Shown: positions 15,347 through 23,360 of the stretch, piece by piece
Layout of the letters: each line of letters begins with the position of its first letter
Position numbering within the stretch: position 1 is the first letter of the stretch
Source: Candidatus Saccharimonadota bacterium
Lineage (GTDB): Bacteria; Patescibacteriota; Saccharimonadia; Saccharimonadales; Saccharimonadaceae
Length of the DNA stretch: 48,291 bases
Reading direction: 5' to 3'
NCBI GenBank assembly: GCA_017432365.1
Contig: JAFRJG010000017.1
Span: 1-48,291 of the forward strand
Made by a program: the position numbers and the translations under genes
Notes under the pieces: model-generated
What the model saw: only the letters and a program-made list of their open reading frames with translations
Told to the model about the DNA's origin: nothing
The model's database searches: none

Positions 15347-16924
15347 ATGAAGAAAGGGGCGTTAGGGGGAAGAGTAGCGAGTGCGCAGGGAGATGAGTGG
15401 AAAGATGAGCAGAGAGAAGAACGGAGAGGTGGACAGGGGGATGAGCGGAGAGGTAATCAGGGATGGCAGGAGTTGAGGCAAGAACGGGGGAGAGACGAAG
15501 CGGCGGCAAAAGAAGTAGCGGAGATGGAGCGGCGCGAGCAGAAATTGATGCAGTTTTATGCGAACGGGGGAGATGAAAATAAGATATTTGGGCAACATGA
15601 GGTTGAGTATGTGAGTATTAGCGACCGACGGAGAGCGAAGGAGGCGATTCGGGACGGAGTTGTGACGCGGAGGGACGAGAGGGAGTTATTGGAGAGGATT
15701 GCGCCGCCACTGGTGACTCGAGGGGCGAGTGAGGTATTTAAGAGAGTGGCGAATGTGTCTGGGGAGCGGGGGTTATTGATGCAGGGAGTTGACGCGCGGA
15801 GGCGGGCGGAGATGACTCAAGAGGAGATTGTTGAGACGTTCATGGAGAATTATCCGACGCCGTTTGAGTTTGAGGCTTTACAGAGGAGGACGGAGGGGGA
15901 TGTAGCGCGAGCGTATGAGAATCCGCAAGAGAGGCGGGAGGCGATTGCAGGGCATCGGGCGTGTTGCGAGAGGTTTCAGAAGAAGGTATATGGGGCGAGA
16001 TATAACTATTATAAGGTGATTCAGAAGGTACGCGGGGAGTTAGAGGGGGAGATTCGACAGGACGAGGCGCGAGAGCGACAGATGGCGGCGGCGCGGGAGG
16101 CGGCGCAGAGGCGGGCGGTCGAGACGGCACCGACGAAGATTGTGAGGGCGAGAGGGCAGGTTGAGAGAAGAGCGACGAGGGAAGCGTGGGGACCAATTGG
16201 AGAGAATCATGAGACGTATGAAGTGAGGACGGAAGTAGCGACGCGGTCGGTGAACAAGGGGGAGTTGACGGGGGCGAGAGGGCGTGAGAACGAAGACAGC
16301 TTTTTAGAGCGACCAGACGAGGGGCTGTTTGCGGTGTTTGACGGAGTGGGCGGAGCTGTGGGCGGGGCGCAGGCGTCGCGGTTAGCGGCGGAGGGGGTTG
16401 ATGAGCTGGCGCGACGAGCAGATTTACGGACGGCGCGAGGAATGAGAGAGGCGCTTGAGGCGGTTAACCGGAGGATTCGGAGTAATGGGGTGGGAGGAAT
16501 GACGACGGCGGTTGTGGCGAAGCTTTGGGAGAGTGAAGAGGGGGAGAAGTATTTGACGTATGCTTCGGTTGGAGATTCGAGGATGTATCTGTTTAATGAG
16601 AAACGGTCGAAATTATTAAAGAGGTTTAAGGGGTATGAGATGAAACAGCTGACACGAGACGAGGGGGAGGGGCGGTTTATTACGAATGCGCTCGGGACGG
16701 AGGACTTTACTTTGAGTCAGGTCGGGACGATACCGGTTCGGGCGGGAGACCGGATTTTACTCTGTTCGGACGGGATTACGGGAGATACGCCGGAGCAGGC
16801 GATTGATGATGAAGATATGAAACAGGCGATGGAAGGGGAGTCGGCAGAAGAGGCGGTTGACAATTTCCAGAGGTTGGCGAAGAAGAAAGACGACCGGACG
16901 GCGCAGGTGATTGTGGTAAAATAA
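15347..16924 (+). CDS. PP2C-type protein phosphatase with long N-terminal region
   Basis: Serine/threonine protein phosphatase (PPM family, metal-dependent). The catalytic domain is the C-terminal ~240 of 525 residues: GRENEDSF, FAVFDGVGGAVGG, GGMTTAVVAKL, ASVGDSRMYL, ILLCSDGITGDT and DDRTAQ supply the metal-binding Asp residues. The N-terminal ~280 residues are Arg/Glu/Gln-rich, charged and helical, and unrecognised; they may bring partners to the phosphatase. No membrane helix. I chose ATG 15347 because AAAGGAGG lies 6 nt upstream; ATG 15344 is also possible. Confidence 0.88.
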   Translation: MKKGALGGRVASAQGDEWKDEQREERRGGQGDERRGNQGWQELRQERGRDEAAAKEVAEMERREQKLMQFYANGGDENKIFGQHEVEYVSISDRRRAKEAIRDGVVTRRDERELLERIAPPLVTRGASEVFKRVANVSGERGLLMQGVDARRRAEMTQEEIVETFMENYPTPFEFEALQRRTEGDVARAYENPQERREAIAGHRACCERFQKKVYGARYNYYKVIQKVRGELEGEIRQDEARERQMAAAREAAQRRAVETAPTKIVRARGQVERRATREAWGPIGENHETYEVRTEVATRSVNKGELTGARGRENEDSFLERPDEGLFAVFDGVGGAVGGAQASRLAAEGVDELARRADLRTARGMREALEAVNRRIRSNGVGGMTTAVVAKLWESEEGEKYLTYASVGDSRMYLFNEKRSKLLKRFKGYEMKQLTRDEGEGRFITNALGTEDFTLSQVGTIPVRAGDRILLCSDGITGDTPEQAIDDEDMKQAMEGESAEEAVDNFQRLAKKKDDRTAQVIVVK

Positions 16925-16928
16925 ACGT

Positions 16929-17303
16929 ATGAGTAGTGTGTTTGATAAGATTGTGAAGGGAGAGATTCCCTGCTATAAGATTTATGAAGATGAGAAAAAT
17001 CTAGCGTTTTTAGATATTCATCCGGAGAGTCGGGGGCATGTGTTGGTGATTCCGAAAGTTGAGGTTGATAAGATTTATGAGCTGTCTGATGAGGACTATG
17101 ATTCCCTGTTTCGGGCGGTGAAGAAGGTAGCGAAGCGGATGGGGGAGGTTTTAGGGCAGAGGACGTTGATGAAAGTTGTCGGGACAGATGTGCCGCATGC
17201 GCATGTGCATTTGATGCCGCTAGATTCGAGCTGGACGTATGGAAGGACGCTTGAGCTGACGCCGGCGGAGTTTGAGGAGATACAGGGGAAGTTAGCGTTT
17301 TAG
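16929..17303 (+). CDS. HIT family (HINT-like) protein
   Basis: Cytosolic nucleotide hydrolase or transferase of 124 aa. It starts with the HINT signature FDKIVKGEIPCYKIYED and has the histidine triad PHAHVHLMP near residue 90. Only 4 bp after the PP2C gene, so possibly cotranscribed. TAAAAT (16917-16922) overlaps the upstream stop and lies 6 nt before the ATG, so an own leaderless transcript is also possible. Confidence 0.93.
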   Translation: MSSVFDKIVKGEIPCYKIYEDEKNLAFLDIHPESRGHVLVIPKVEVDKIYELSDEDYDSLFRAVKKVAKRMGEVLGQRTLMKVVGTDVPHAHVHLMPLDSSWTYGRTLELTPAEFEEIQGKLAF

Positions 17304-17367
17304 TTGGAGGAGGGGGTCAGACTTTTTGGTTTAAAGATTTGAGGAGAGGGGTAGTAGATTGTGATTT

Positions 17368-18795
17368 TTATTGTTCGAGGATGATGAGGTTTTCGATATG
17401 AGGGGTTTTGGGGAAGAAGTTGTAGGGGGAGATTTTGGTGATTTTGTATTTGGTGGTCAGGGCGGTTTTTTCGGCGTTCGTGAGGATGGCGACGTCGCGG
17501 GCTTGGGTCGAGGGGTTGCAGGAGAGGTAGATGATGGTTTTTGGGGTGATTTCTAGGAGGCGTTCGAGGAGTTTTTTGTCGCAGCCGGCGCGTGGGGGGT
17601 CGAGGATGACGGTTTGGTTGGGTTCGATGAAAGAGAGGCAGTCTTCGGATTTGGCGAGGAAAGCCTTTGGGGAGTTTGAATATTTATTTCTCGCTAGGGG
17701 AATGATGGTTCGGTTTTGCGCCTTGCGCGAAGCTCCGTTCGTGTCGCCGCCGTCCTCGAGCCCGTCGTTACGGGTCTCGGCGGCTATTGCTCGGTCGTGA
17801 CCTCCGCGATGCGCCACGTCCGGAGACTTCGCTCCGGCGCATTGTTCGATGCGTCGGACGTTCATAACAAGTTCGCCGAAGGCGGCGGGGTTGGATTCGA
17901 CGAGGGTGAGGTGTCGGTCGGAGGCGACGGAGAGACCGATGGTGCCGACGCCGGCGTAGAGGTCGAGGACTTTGTCGGTGTTGATGTGGGATTTAATTTC
18001 CTCGAGGGCGAGTTCGTAAACGGGGAGGTTGATTTGGAAGAAGCCGTTGGGGGAGTAAGAGTAGGGTTTTTCGAGGATTTTGTCTTCGAGGTTCGGGAAG
18101 ACGGGGTGGGGTTGGTGGTTTTCGAGGAGACCGCCGGAGATGATTCCCTGTTGGTTGCAGCGAAGGAGGAGGGATTGGTATGTGCGGGCTTCAGCGCGCT
18201 GTGAATTTAGCTCCTGAACGATTTTAAGCGCCTTTTGAGCGATTTCTGGGCGTTCAATGGAACTCGGTAGCGTTTTTAACTTTTCGGCGTTCTCAGACGA
18301 TTCTAGAGGCTTTAGCGGGAGTTTTTGATGAGTGCCGCGGGTGTGGAAGGCGAGGTAGATTTTTTGGTCGGAGTGGTCCCAGTAGAGGGCGTATTCCATT
18401 TTGTTGCGGTAGCCCCATTCGATGCCGTCGGTTTTAACAGGGGCGACGGCGACGCCAGAGGTGGCGAGGCGGTCGAGGTCGATATGAGCTTGGCGGAGGG
18501 ATTCGGCGACGAGGAGGCGTTTTTGTTCTAACTCGAAAGGGTAGGTCATGATTTGCCAAGGGGAAGTCGAGAGGAAGCAGGCGTCTTTAGGCTCGGTTCG
18601 GTATTTGGAGGGGCGAGAGATTTTTGTGGCGATTCCTTCGAGGTATGAGGATTTTTTCTTGGTGAGCTGGAAATCTGTGACGAGTTCGCCGGGGAGGGCG
18701 TTCCAGAGGAAGAGTTTTTTGCCGTGGGCAGGGTTGGTTGGGTCGTTCAAGGTCGTTAGGGCTTGACCGCCGGGGACGAGAGAGGTGATTTGCAT
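17368..18795 (-). CDS. TrmA/RlmD-family RNA m5U methyltransferase
   Basis: S-adenosylmethionine-dependent uridine-5-methyltransferase acting on 23S rRNA or tRNA. A TRAM-like N-terminal domain (LVPGGQALT, LFLWNALPGELV) is followed by the family's RNA-binding region (GYRNKMEYAL) and the methyltransferase domain: FFQINLPVYE, LDLYAGVGTIGL (SAM motif I), LDPPRAGCDKKLLE and YLSCNPSTQARD with the catalytic Cys; PHIENLIIL ends it. The four N-terminal FeS Cys of RlmD are not evident. Residues ~315-363 come from palindromic element D between motif I and DPPR. Start at 18795: TATAAT is 6 nt upstream; a longer frame to 18879 would cross this promoter and the tRNA-Gln gene. Confidence 0.9.
   Translation of the reverse strand: MQITSLVPGGQALTTLNDPTNPAHGKKLFLWNALPGELVTDFQLTKKKSSYLEGIATKISRPSKYRTEPKDACFLSTSPWQIMTYPFELEQKRLLVAESLRQAHIDLDRLATSGVAVAPVKTDGIEWGYRNKMEYALYWDHSDQKIYLAFHTRGTHQKLPLKPLESSENAEKLKTLPSSIERPEIAQKALKIVQELNSQRAEARTYQSLLLRCNQQGIISGGLLENHQPHPVFPNLEDKILEKPYSYSPNGFFQINLPVYELALEEIKSHINTDKVLDLYAGVGTIGLSVASDRHLTLVESNPAAFGELVMNVRRIEQCAGAKSPDVAHRGGHDRAIAAETRNDGLEDGGDTNGASRKAQNRTIIPLARNKYSNSPKAFLAKSEDCLSFIEPNQTVILDPPRAGCDKKLLERLLEITPKTIIYLSCNPSTQARDVAILTNAEKTALTTKYKITKISPYNFFPKTPHIENLIILEQ
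17707..17852. repeat. Palindromic element D inside the methyltransferase gene
   Basis: Imperfect palindrome of about 146 bp, in frame. Outer arms: TTTTGCGCCTTGCGCGAAG on the left, CTTCGCTCCGGCGCATTG on the right. Inner hairpin: GCCGCCG...CGAGCCCG-tcgtta-CGGGTCTCGGCGGC. The core CCCGTCGTTACGGG resembles CCCGCCGTTGCGGG of element F in argS. Confidence 0.75.
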
Positions 18796-18814
18796 TTGAA
18801 AATTATAACATGAT

Positions 18815-18843
18815 TTGACAGACAAGGGGACGACATGTAAACT
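18815..18843 (+). promoter_or_regulatory. tRNA-Gln promoter
   Basis: Consensus -35 TTGACA (18815-18820), 17-bp spacer, -10 TAAACT (18838-18843). Confidence 0.8.
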
Positions 18844-18853
18844 GTAAGGGTAT

Positions 18854-18928
18854 TGGGTCGTCGCCAAGGGGTAAGGCAACGGGTTTTGGTCCCGTCATTC
18901 GCAGGTTCGAATCCTGCCGACCCAGCCA
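18854..18928 (+). tRNA. tRNA-Gln (TTG)
   Basis: Acceptor TGGGTCG / CGACCCA, anticodon stem ACGGG / CCCGT with loop TTTTGGT (anticodon TTG), T arm GCAGGTTCGAATCCTGC, and encoded CCA. The U1-A72 pair is typical of tRNA-Gln. Confidence 0.95.
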
Positions 18929-18930
18929 GA

Positions 18931-18956
18931 AAAAAATGCCCCGAAGGGCTTTTTTT
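18931..18956. terminator. Bidirectional terminator, tRNA-Gln and valS
   Basis: GCCC-cgaa-GGGC flanked by A6 on the left and T7 on the right, so it can work in both directions. It sits between the converging tRNA-Gln and valS ends. Confidence 0.85.
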
Positions 18957-21936
18957 ATGCGATGAGGTCGAGTTCTTGGCGGAGGCGGGAGATGAGGGAT
19001 TTCTTTTCTTCAATTCCCTTTCGCGTTTCTTCGACGAGAGCTTTCGGAGCCTTGTCAACGTAGCGGGGGTTCAGCATGCGGGCTTCGAGGGCGTTTAAAT
19101 CTTTTCCGACAGAGAGAATACGGTCGGTGAGGGCGGATTTGTAGTTTTTGACGGTTTTTTCGTCAACGTCGAGGTAAAGTTCGCGACCAACGAGGGCGAG
19201 GCGGATACCCTTCGGGGCTCCGGAGGTTGGGAGGACGTTTGGGCATTTGGTGAGGAGTTTAACGAGGTCGGCGTTGTCGGCGATAAGGGAGTCGTCGCCA
19301 TAGAGGAGGTCGAAGGACTTTGACTTAAAGCTACCGGGGAGGTCGTTTTTAACGCGGCGGACTTCCGTGATTGCTTCTTTGAGACGTTCGAAGGATTCGG
19401 CGGAGATTGGGTCGTAGTCGAGGGGTTCAGCCCAAGATTGGTTGATTAAGAGACCGGAAGTCCAAGAGAGGGATTGCCAGATAGTTTCTGTGACGAACGG
19501 CATGAAAGGGTGAGCTGCTTTTAAGAGGGTCTCTAGGGTCAGTTTCAGGAGGGGGAGGTTTTTGAAGAGTTTTTCGCTTTCGAGGAACCAGTCGGCGTAT
19601 TTGTCCCAGATACATTCGTGGAGAGCTTCGACGGATTCAGAGAAGCGGTAGGTGGAGAGGTTTTTGTCGAGGGTTGAGATGAGGTTGGAAATTTCGCGGC
19701 AAATCCAGTCTTCGGACATGTTGACGGTTAAGGAAGAAAGATTCGATACGTTTTTCTTCGCTTGGGAAAATTCAGGCAGATTTTTTTCGTCGATTAGGCG
19801 TGCGGAGCGCGATGCGCTTCGGGAAACACCGGCCATCGATCGCGCTCCTTCGTAATCTCCTCGAAAAATCTGTGAATTTTCTTTAGACGCTTCAGAAAAA
19901 GTATTCGAATCTTTCGAATTCTTTTCAGCCCAGGAGTCGATGAGGCGGGAGATATTCCAGAGTTTGTTGCAGAGGTTGCGACCGGTTTTGACGGAATCTT
20001 CGGAGAAGGCTTGGGCGAGACCCATGGTGCGACCGCGGAGGATGCCGAGGCGGAAGGCGTCGGAGCCGTATTTACTGACGAGTTCGAGAGGGTTGATGAC
20101 GTTGCCCTTGGACTTTGACATTTTTTTACCGTGGGCATCGAGGACGAGACCGTGGAGACAGACTTCGCGGAAGGGGACTTCATCGGTGACGTAAAGTCCA
20201 ATCATGAGCATGCGAGCAATCCAGGCGAAGAGGATGTCGGCGCCGGTTTCCATGACGTTTAAGGGGTAGAACGGAGAGCCGGTTTCTTCGGTCCAGTCGG
20301 TGCAGACGATGGGCCAGTGGGACGAGGAGAACCAAGTGTCGAAGGTGTCTTCGTCGCGGAGGTATTTGACGCCGCCGATTTCGATTTCCTTGAGGTTTGT
20401 GCGGGGGTCGAAGAGCCAGTCGGGGGAGGAGGCGTTGTTGAGCTGACCAGTTCCGGCGGATTCAGTTCCCTGTTTTTTGAACATGGGGATAGGGATTCCC
20501 CAGGGGATTTGGCGGGAGATGTTCCAGTCCTTGAGGTTTTCGAAGTAGGTAATGAGGGCGGACTTTTTCGAGGCGGGGTAAAAGGCAATTTCGTTGTGTT
20601 TTAGAGCCTTGAGCGCGCGGGTTTTTAAGGGGTCGGTGTTGATGAACCATTGTTCCTTTAGGGTTGGTTCGATGACGGTGCCGCATTTGTAACAATGAGC
20701 GACGGAGTGGGAGATTTTATGAGTGTCGAGAAGGAGACCCGCGGCTTTTAAGTCCTTTAAGACGAGCTTGCGGCAGGCGGTAGTTGAGAGTCCGGCGTAA
20801 GTTTCGCCACAGTCGGCGGTCATGTTGCCCTCGTCGTCGATGACGCGGAGGAGTTCGAGGTTATGGCGTTGACCGACTTCGAAGTCGTCGAAATCGTGAG
20901 CAGGGGTGATTTTGACGACGCCGGAGCCGTATTCGGGGTCGGCGTGTTCATCGGGGATGATAGGGATGGTGCGGGAAGTTAAGGGGAGGCGGACGTGTTT
21001 ACCGATTAAGGATTTATAACGGGGGTCGTTAGGATTGACGGCGACGGCTTGGTCGCCGAAGAGGGTTTCGGGGCGAGTGGTGGAGACGACAATATAAGTA
21101 AGGGAGGAATCAGAAAGTTTCTTCCTCGTTTGGGAAAATCCAGTCTGATTTCTGTCGTCGTCCAGTCGTGCAGAGCGCAATGCGGTTCGGGTTCCGCCGG
21201 CCACCGATTGCGCTCTTTCGTGGACTCCTTCAGAAATCAGTGGATTTTCTTTAGCCACTTCGGAAGAACTTTCCGATTCCTCTACGATGTTATACTTGAT
21301 GTCCCAGAGGAAGCCGGGTTCGTCGATGTGGTCGATTTCGATGTCGGCGAAGGCGGTTTGGTGTTTTGGGCAGTAGTTGACGAGTTTTTTACCTCGGTAA
21401 ATCAAGCCGTCGTTCCACATTTTTTCGAAAGTTTTATACGTTCGGGAGACGACGTTTTCGTCGAGAGTGAAAGTCAAGTCGTTCCAGGCGCAGCTGGCGC
21501 CGAGGGCGCGGAGTTGGAGTTCCATGTTTCCCCGTTGTTCTTCGACGAAGTTCCAGACGCGAGCGTAGAGTTCGTCACGAGAGTATTCGAAGCGGGTGTG
21601 TCCTTCTTGTTCGAGCTTACGTTCGTAAACGACCCAAGTTTCGAAGCCGGCGTGGTCGGCTCCAGGGATGTACCAGGTTGTGTTGCCTTTCATGCGGTAA
21701 TAACGAGTCAGAGAGTCTTCGATAGCGATTGTGAGTCCGTGACCGATGTGGAGGTTGCCGTTAGCATTAGGGGGAGGCATGACGATAGAGTAAGTTTCTG
21801 ACGATGTCGTTTTGTGTGAAGCTTTGGTGCGAGCTTTTTTGTCCACGGCTTTAGGGTCGAAAGCGCCAGAAGATTCCCATTCTTTATAGATTTCGGGTTC
21901 AAATTTATCAGGTTCGTAAGCGGAAGTGAATTTCAT
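18955..21936 (-). CDS. valS: Valyl-tRNA synthetase with two palindrome-encoded inserts
   Basis: Class I aminoacyl-tRNA synthetase that charges tRNA-Val. 993 aa, longer than usual. Motifs: NANGNLHIGHGL (HIGH), KKMSKSKGNVINPL (KMSKS), editing-domain start YIVVSTTRPETLFGD, ITPAHDFDDFEVG, SKYGSDAFR, and a C-terminal coiled coil. Two homologous inserts stand out: residues ~219-278 at the entrance of the editing domain and ~674-734 before the anticodon-binding helices. Both are encoded by long palindromes (C and B). I chose ATG 21936: TATTAT is 6 nt upstream and the sequence MKFTSAYEPDKFEP fits the family start; 21966 would add 10 atypical residues. Confidence 0.97.
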   Translation of the reverse strand: MKFTSAYEPDKFEPEIYKEWESSGAFDPKAVDKKARTKASHKTTSSETYSIVMPPPNANGNLHIGHGLTIAIEDSLTRYYRMKGNTTWYIPGADHAGFETWVVYERKLEQEGHTRFEYSRDELYARVWNFVEEQRGNMELQLRALGASCAWNDLTFTLDENVVSRTYKTFEKMWNDGLIYRGKKLVNYCPKHQTAFADIEIDHIDEPGFLWDIKYNIVEESESSSEVAKENPLISEGVHERAQSVAGGTRTALRSARLDDDRNQTGFSQTRKKLSDSSLTYIVVSTTRPETLFGDQAVAVNPNDPRYKSLIGKHVRLPLTSRTIPIIPDEHADPEYGSGVVKITPAHDFDDFEVGQRHNLELLRVIDDEGNMTADCGETYAGLSTTACRKLVLKDLKAAGLLLDTHKISHSVAHCYKCGTVIEPTLKEQWFINTDPLKTRALKALKHNEIAFYPASKKSALITYFENLKDWNISRQIPWGIPIPMFKKQGTESAGTGQLNNASSPDWLFDPRTNLKEIEIGGVKYLRDEDTFDTWFSSSHWPIVCTDWTEETGSPFYPLNVMETGADILFAWIARMLMIGLYVTDEVPFREVCLHGLVLDAHGKKMSKSKGNVINPLELVSKYGSDAFRLGILRGRTMGLAQAFSEDSVKTGRNLCNKLWNISRLIDSWAEKNSKDSNTFSEASKENSQIFRGDYEGARSMAGVSRSASRSARLIDEKNLPEFSQAKKNVSNLSSLTVNMSEDWICREISNLISTLDKNLSTYRFSESVEALHECIWDKYADWFLESEKLFKNLPLLKLTLETLLKAAHPFMPFVTETIWQSLSWTSGLLINQSWAEPLDYDPISAESFERLKEAITEVRRVKNDLPGSFKSKSFDLLYGDDSLIADNADLVKLLTKCPNVLPTSGAPKGIRLALVGRELYLDVDEKTVKNYKSALTDRILSVGKDLNALEARMLNPRYVDKAPKALVEETRKGIEEKKSLISRLRQELDLIA
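19736..19915. repeat. Palindromic element B inside valS
   Basis: About 180 bp, 60 codons. Left arm starts GAAAGATTCGATACGTTTTT; the reverse complement of the right arm starts GAAAGATTCGAATACTTTTT, and similarity continues through GAAAATTCA, AGATTTTT and GAGCGCGAT. Loop: TTCGGGAAACACCGGCCATCG. Translated it gives a Ser/Arg-rich segment (SMAGVSRSASRSARL) that resembles that of element C. Confidence 0.92.
21104..21282. repeat. Palindromic element C inside valS
   Basis: About 179 bp. Left arm GAGGAATCAGAAAGTTTCTT; reverse complement of right arm GAGGAATCGGAAAGTTCTTC, then GAAAATCCA, TGATTTCT, GAGCGCAAT in both. Loop: TTCGGGTTCCGCCGGCCACCG. It is homologous along its whole length to element B, 1.2 kb away in the same gene (protein: SVAGGTRTALRSARL). 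Confidence 0.92.
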
Positions 21937-21984
21937 ATCAAAATAATAGCACAGTTCCCTGTTCATTTATAAGAAATTTTTTGA

Positions 21985-22118
21985 CTTTTTTCTCCCCGCA
22001 TTATATTTCTTTTGACAACAAAAGGCTAAAAGTGTCATTTGAAACACAAAGGCAGGGAGAAAACCAAACTTCATTCTACAGCCCCAAAAGTTTTTCTAGT
22101 CCTCGCGAACTTTTGGTT
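21985..22118 (-). ncRNA. Structured leader or small RNA upstream of valS
   Basis: Read on the minus strand from the strong promoter at 22125-22153. Hairpins: CCAAAAGTT / AACTTTTGG (22083-22091, 22108-22116); TTCTCCC / GGGAGAA (21990-21996, 22055-22061) enclosing GTGT / ACAC (22032-22047) and CTTTTG / CAAAAG (22009-22024). No ORF fits. No T-box sequence is present. It may be an independent RNA (a 6S-like rod is one idea) or a regulatory valS leader; there is no clear terminator. Confidence 0.4.
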
Positions 22119-22124
22119 AGTTTC

Positions 22125-22153
22125 ATTATAGTGGGTTGGGGTTGCTAAGTCAA
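22125..22153 (-). promoter_or_regulatory. Strong promoter facing valS
   Basis: -35 TTGACT (22148-22153), exactly 17 bp, -10 TATAAT (22125-22130). One of the best full promoters in the window. It begins ~180 nt before the valS start, although valS also has its own -10 directly before the ATG. Confidence 0.75.
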
Positions 22154-22234
22154 CTGGTTGCTAAGAAAAAGATTGAAGGGAGCAAAAAGAAGAGGGGGGA
22201 AATGTGGAAAAGGCAAAAAAGTGGATATACCCCG

Positions 22235-22275
22235 GGGCGCCTCGCTTCGCTCGGCGCCCATACCGAGAAGTTTTT
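22235..22275. repeat. Short GC-rich inverted repeats
   Basis: GGGCGCC-tcgcttcgctc-GGCGCCC (22235-22259), then ACCGA...TCGGT (22262-22280). No T tail follows the first stem, so a terminator is unlikely. The rest of 21937-22321 has no supported gene besides the structured RNA region. Confidence 0.5.
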
Positions 22276-22321
22276 TCGGTTCCAGACGAGGGAAGAGGAG
22301 GAATTGTGATAAGATATTCTT

Positions 22322-22525
22322 ATGGCTTATATTCGGAAGTTCAAGACAGGGTCGGGGAAGACCGGGGTGCAGGTTTGTTATAAGCGGGGCGGGGAAGTGG
22401 TGAAGACAGTGCATGTAGGGTCGGCGGAGAGCGAGCAGGGAATTGAGAGGTTGATGAAGCGAGCGCAAGAGGTGATTGACGAGGGGAAGCGGTCGTTGTT
22501 TGATTTGAGTGAGTTTGATAAGTAA
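22322..22525 (+). CDS. Small protein like a transposase N-terminus
   Basis: Protein of 67 aa: AYIRKFKTGSGKTGVQVCY ... TVHVGSAESEQGIERL. From memory this pattern (AYIR-TxSGxxxVQ, then HVGSA and a helix) matches the first ~60 residues of IS1634/IS4-type transposases common in Actinobacteria. The catalytic part is missing. It is either a remnant or a small DNA-binding protein that kept this domain. The -10 TAAGAT (22310-22315, preceded by TGA) is 6 nt before the ATG, so it still has an apparently working promoter. Confidence 0.65.
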   Translation: MAYIRKFKTGSGKTGVQVCYKRGGEVVKTVHVGSAESEQGIERLMKRAQEVIDEGKRSLFDLSEFDK

Positions 22526-22594
22526 GACAGGGAATTAATAATCGGGAGGGGGCAAAGATTAGGGATTTTCGGGGGAGGGGAAAAGAGAGGTAAA

Positions 22595-23311
22595 ATGGTG
22601 AAAGTTTATATTGATGAGTCAGGGAATATGGGGAGAGCGGGGAATTATTTTGTGTTGGCGGCAGTTGTGGTGAAGGGGCCGAAGGGGGAGGGGCGGCTGA
22701 AGCGGCTCGTGAGGAGGGAGCAGAGGCTTGATGCGGAGGGGAGGAGGTTAGAAGCGGAGAAGTGGCGGAAGGAGTTGAAGTTTTCGAAGATGAAGTTCCC
22801 GCAAAGGCAGAGGCTAATTCATGAGTTGGCGGAAGAAGAGGGGGCGGAGATGTTTTATTTTGTGGCGTATAAACCGAGGGTGTCGCTGTTGATGGAAGGG
22901 AAGGAGAAGAATCTGATTTATAATTATTTTTCTAAGCTGCTGATGAGCAAGATTTTTAAGAGGTATGACGAAGATTTTGAGATTATTTTTGACCAGAGGT
23001 CGACGGCGGTGAAGTCGATGAATAGTTTGACGGATTATATTGAGATTTCGGCGTATGCAGAGTATCCGAATTTGGTCGGGAAGAAGGTGACGGTCAATCA
23101 GGCGGATTCGCGGACGAATTTGTTGTTGCAGGTGGCAGATGTGGTGGCGGGGGCGGGGGCGCAAGCGTATAGTCTCAGGAATCGGCATTTTTTAGAGATT
23201 CTCGGCGAGCGGATTCGGGCGATTTATGAGTTTCCGCGGAGAGGGTTTCAGGGGTCGCTTAAGTTTATGATTGGGAAGTTGAAGCTGATTGACGTATTGA
23301 GAGGTTTTTGA
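22595..23311 (+). CDS. DUF3800 domain protein
   Basis: Protein of 238 aa. The N-terminal motif VYIDESGNMG and the C-terminal motif QADSRTNLLLQVADVVAGA are the hallmarks of DUF3800, whose conserved acidic residues suggest an RNase H-like nuclease fold; activity is not established here. FYFVAYKPRV and FEIIFDQRS are internal strands. GAGAGG lies 4 nt before ATG 22595. The family is often found near mobile and defence genes; here it follows a transposase-like remnant. Confidence 0.8.
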   Translation: MVKVYIDESGNMGRAGNYFVLAAVVVKGPKGEGRLKRLVRREQRLDAEGRRLEAEKWRKELKFSKMKFPQRQRLIHELAEEEGAEMFYFVAYKPRVSLLMEGKEKNLIYNYFSKLLMSKIFKRYDEDFEIIFDQRSTAVKSMNSLTDYIEISAYAEYPNLVGKKVTVNQADSRTNLLLQVADVVAGAGAQAYSLRNRHFLEILGERIRAIYEFPRRGFQGSLKFMIGKLKLIDVLRGF

Positions 23312-23348
23312 AATTTTTGAATATTTCAAAAACGTAATAAAAAAATAG

Positions 23349-23354
23349 TATAAT
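23349..23354 (+). promoter_or_regulatory. -10 of the candidate sRNA
   Basis: Perfect TATAAT; a weak -35 (TTCAAA-like) about 17-18 bp upstream. No ORF starts after it. Confidence 0.5.
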
Positions 23355-23360
23355 GGAGAC

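Noticed and set aside
18195-18330. Another palindromic insert in the methyltransferase gene (different codon use)
   Set aside because: Pairing between the halves is weak and the encoded region fits the normal family length.
21940-22118. T-box riboswitch before valS
   Set aside because: The conserved T-box bulge (TGGAACCGCG-like) and specifier hairpin are absent.
22235-22259. Intrinsic terminator
   Set aside because: GC stem without a following T run on either strand and no gene ending there.
22591-22596. TAAAAT as -10 of the DUF3800 gene
   Set aside because: It overlaps the ATG, so it could not produce an mRNA with this start; the gene has a Shine-Dalgarno instead.
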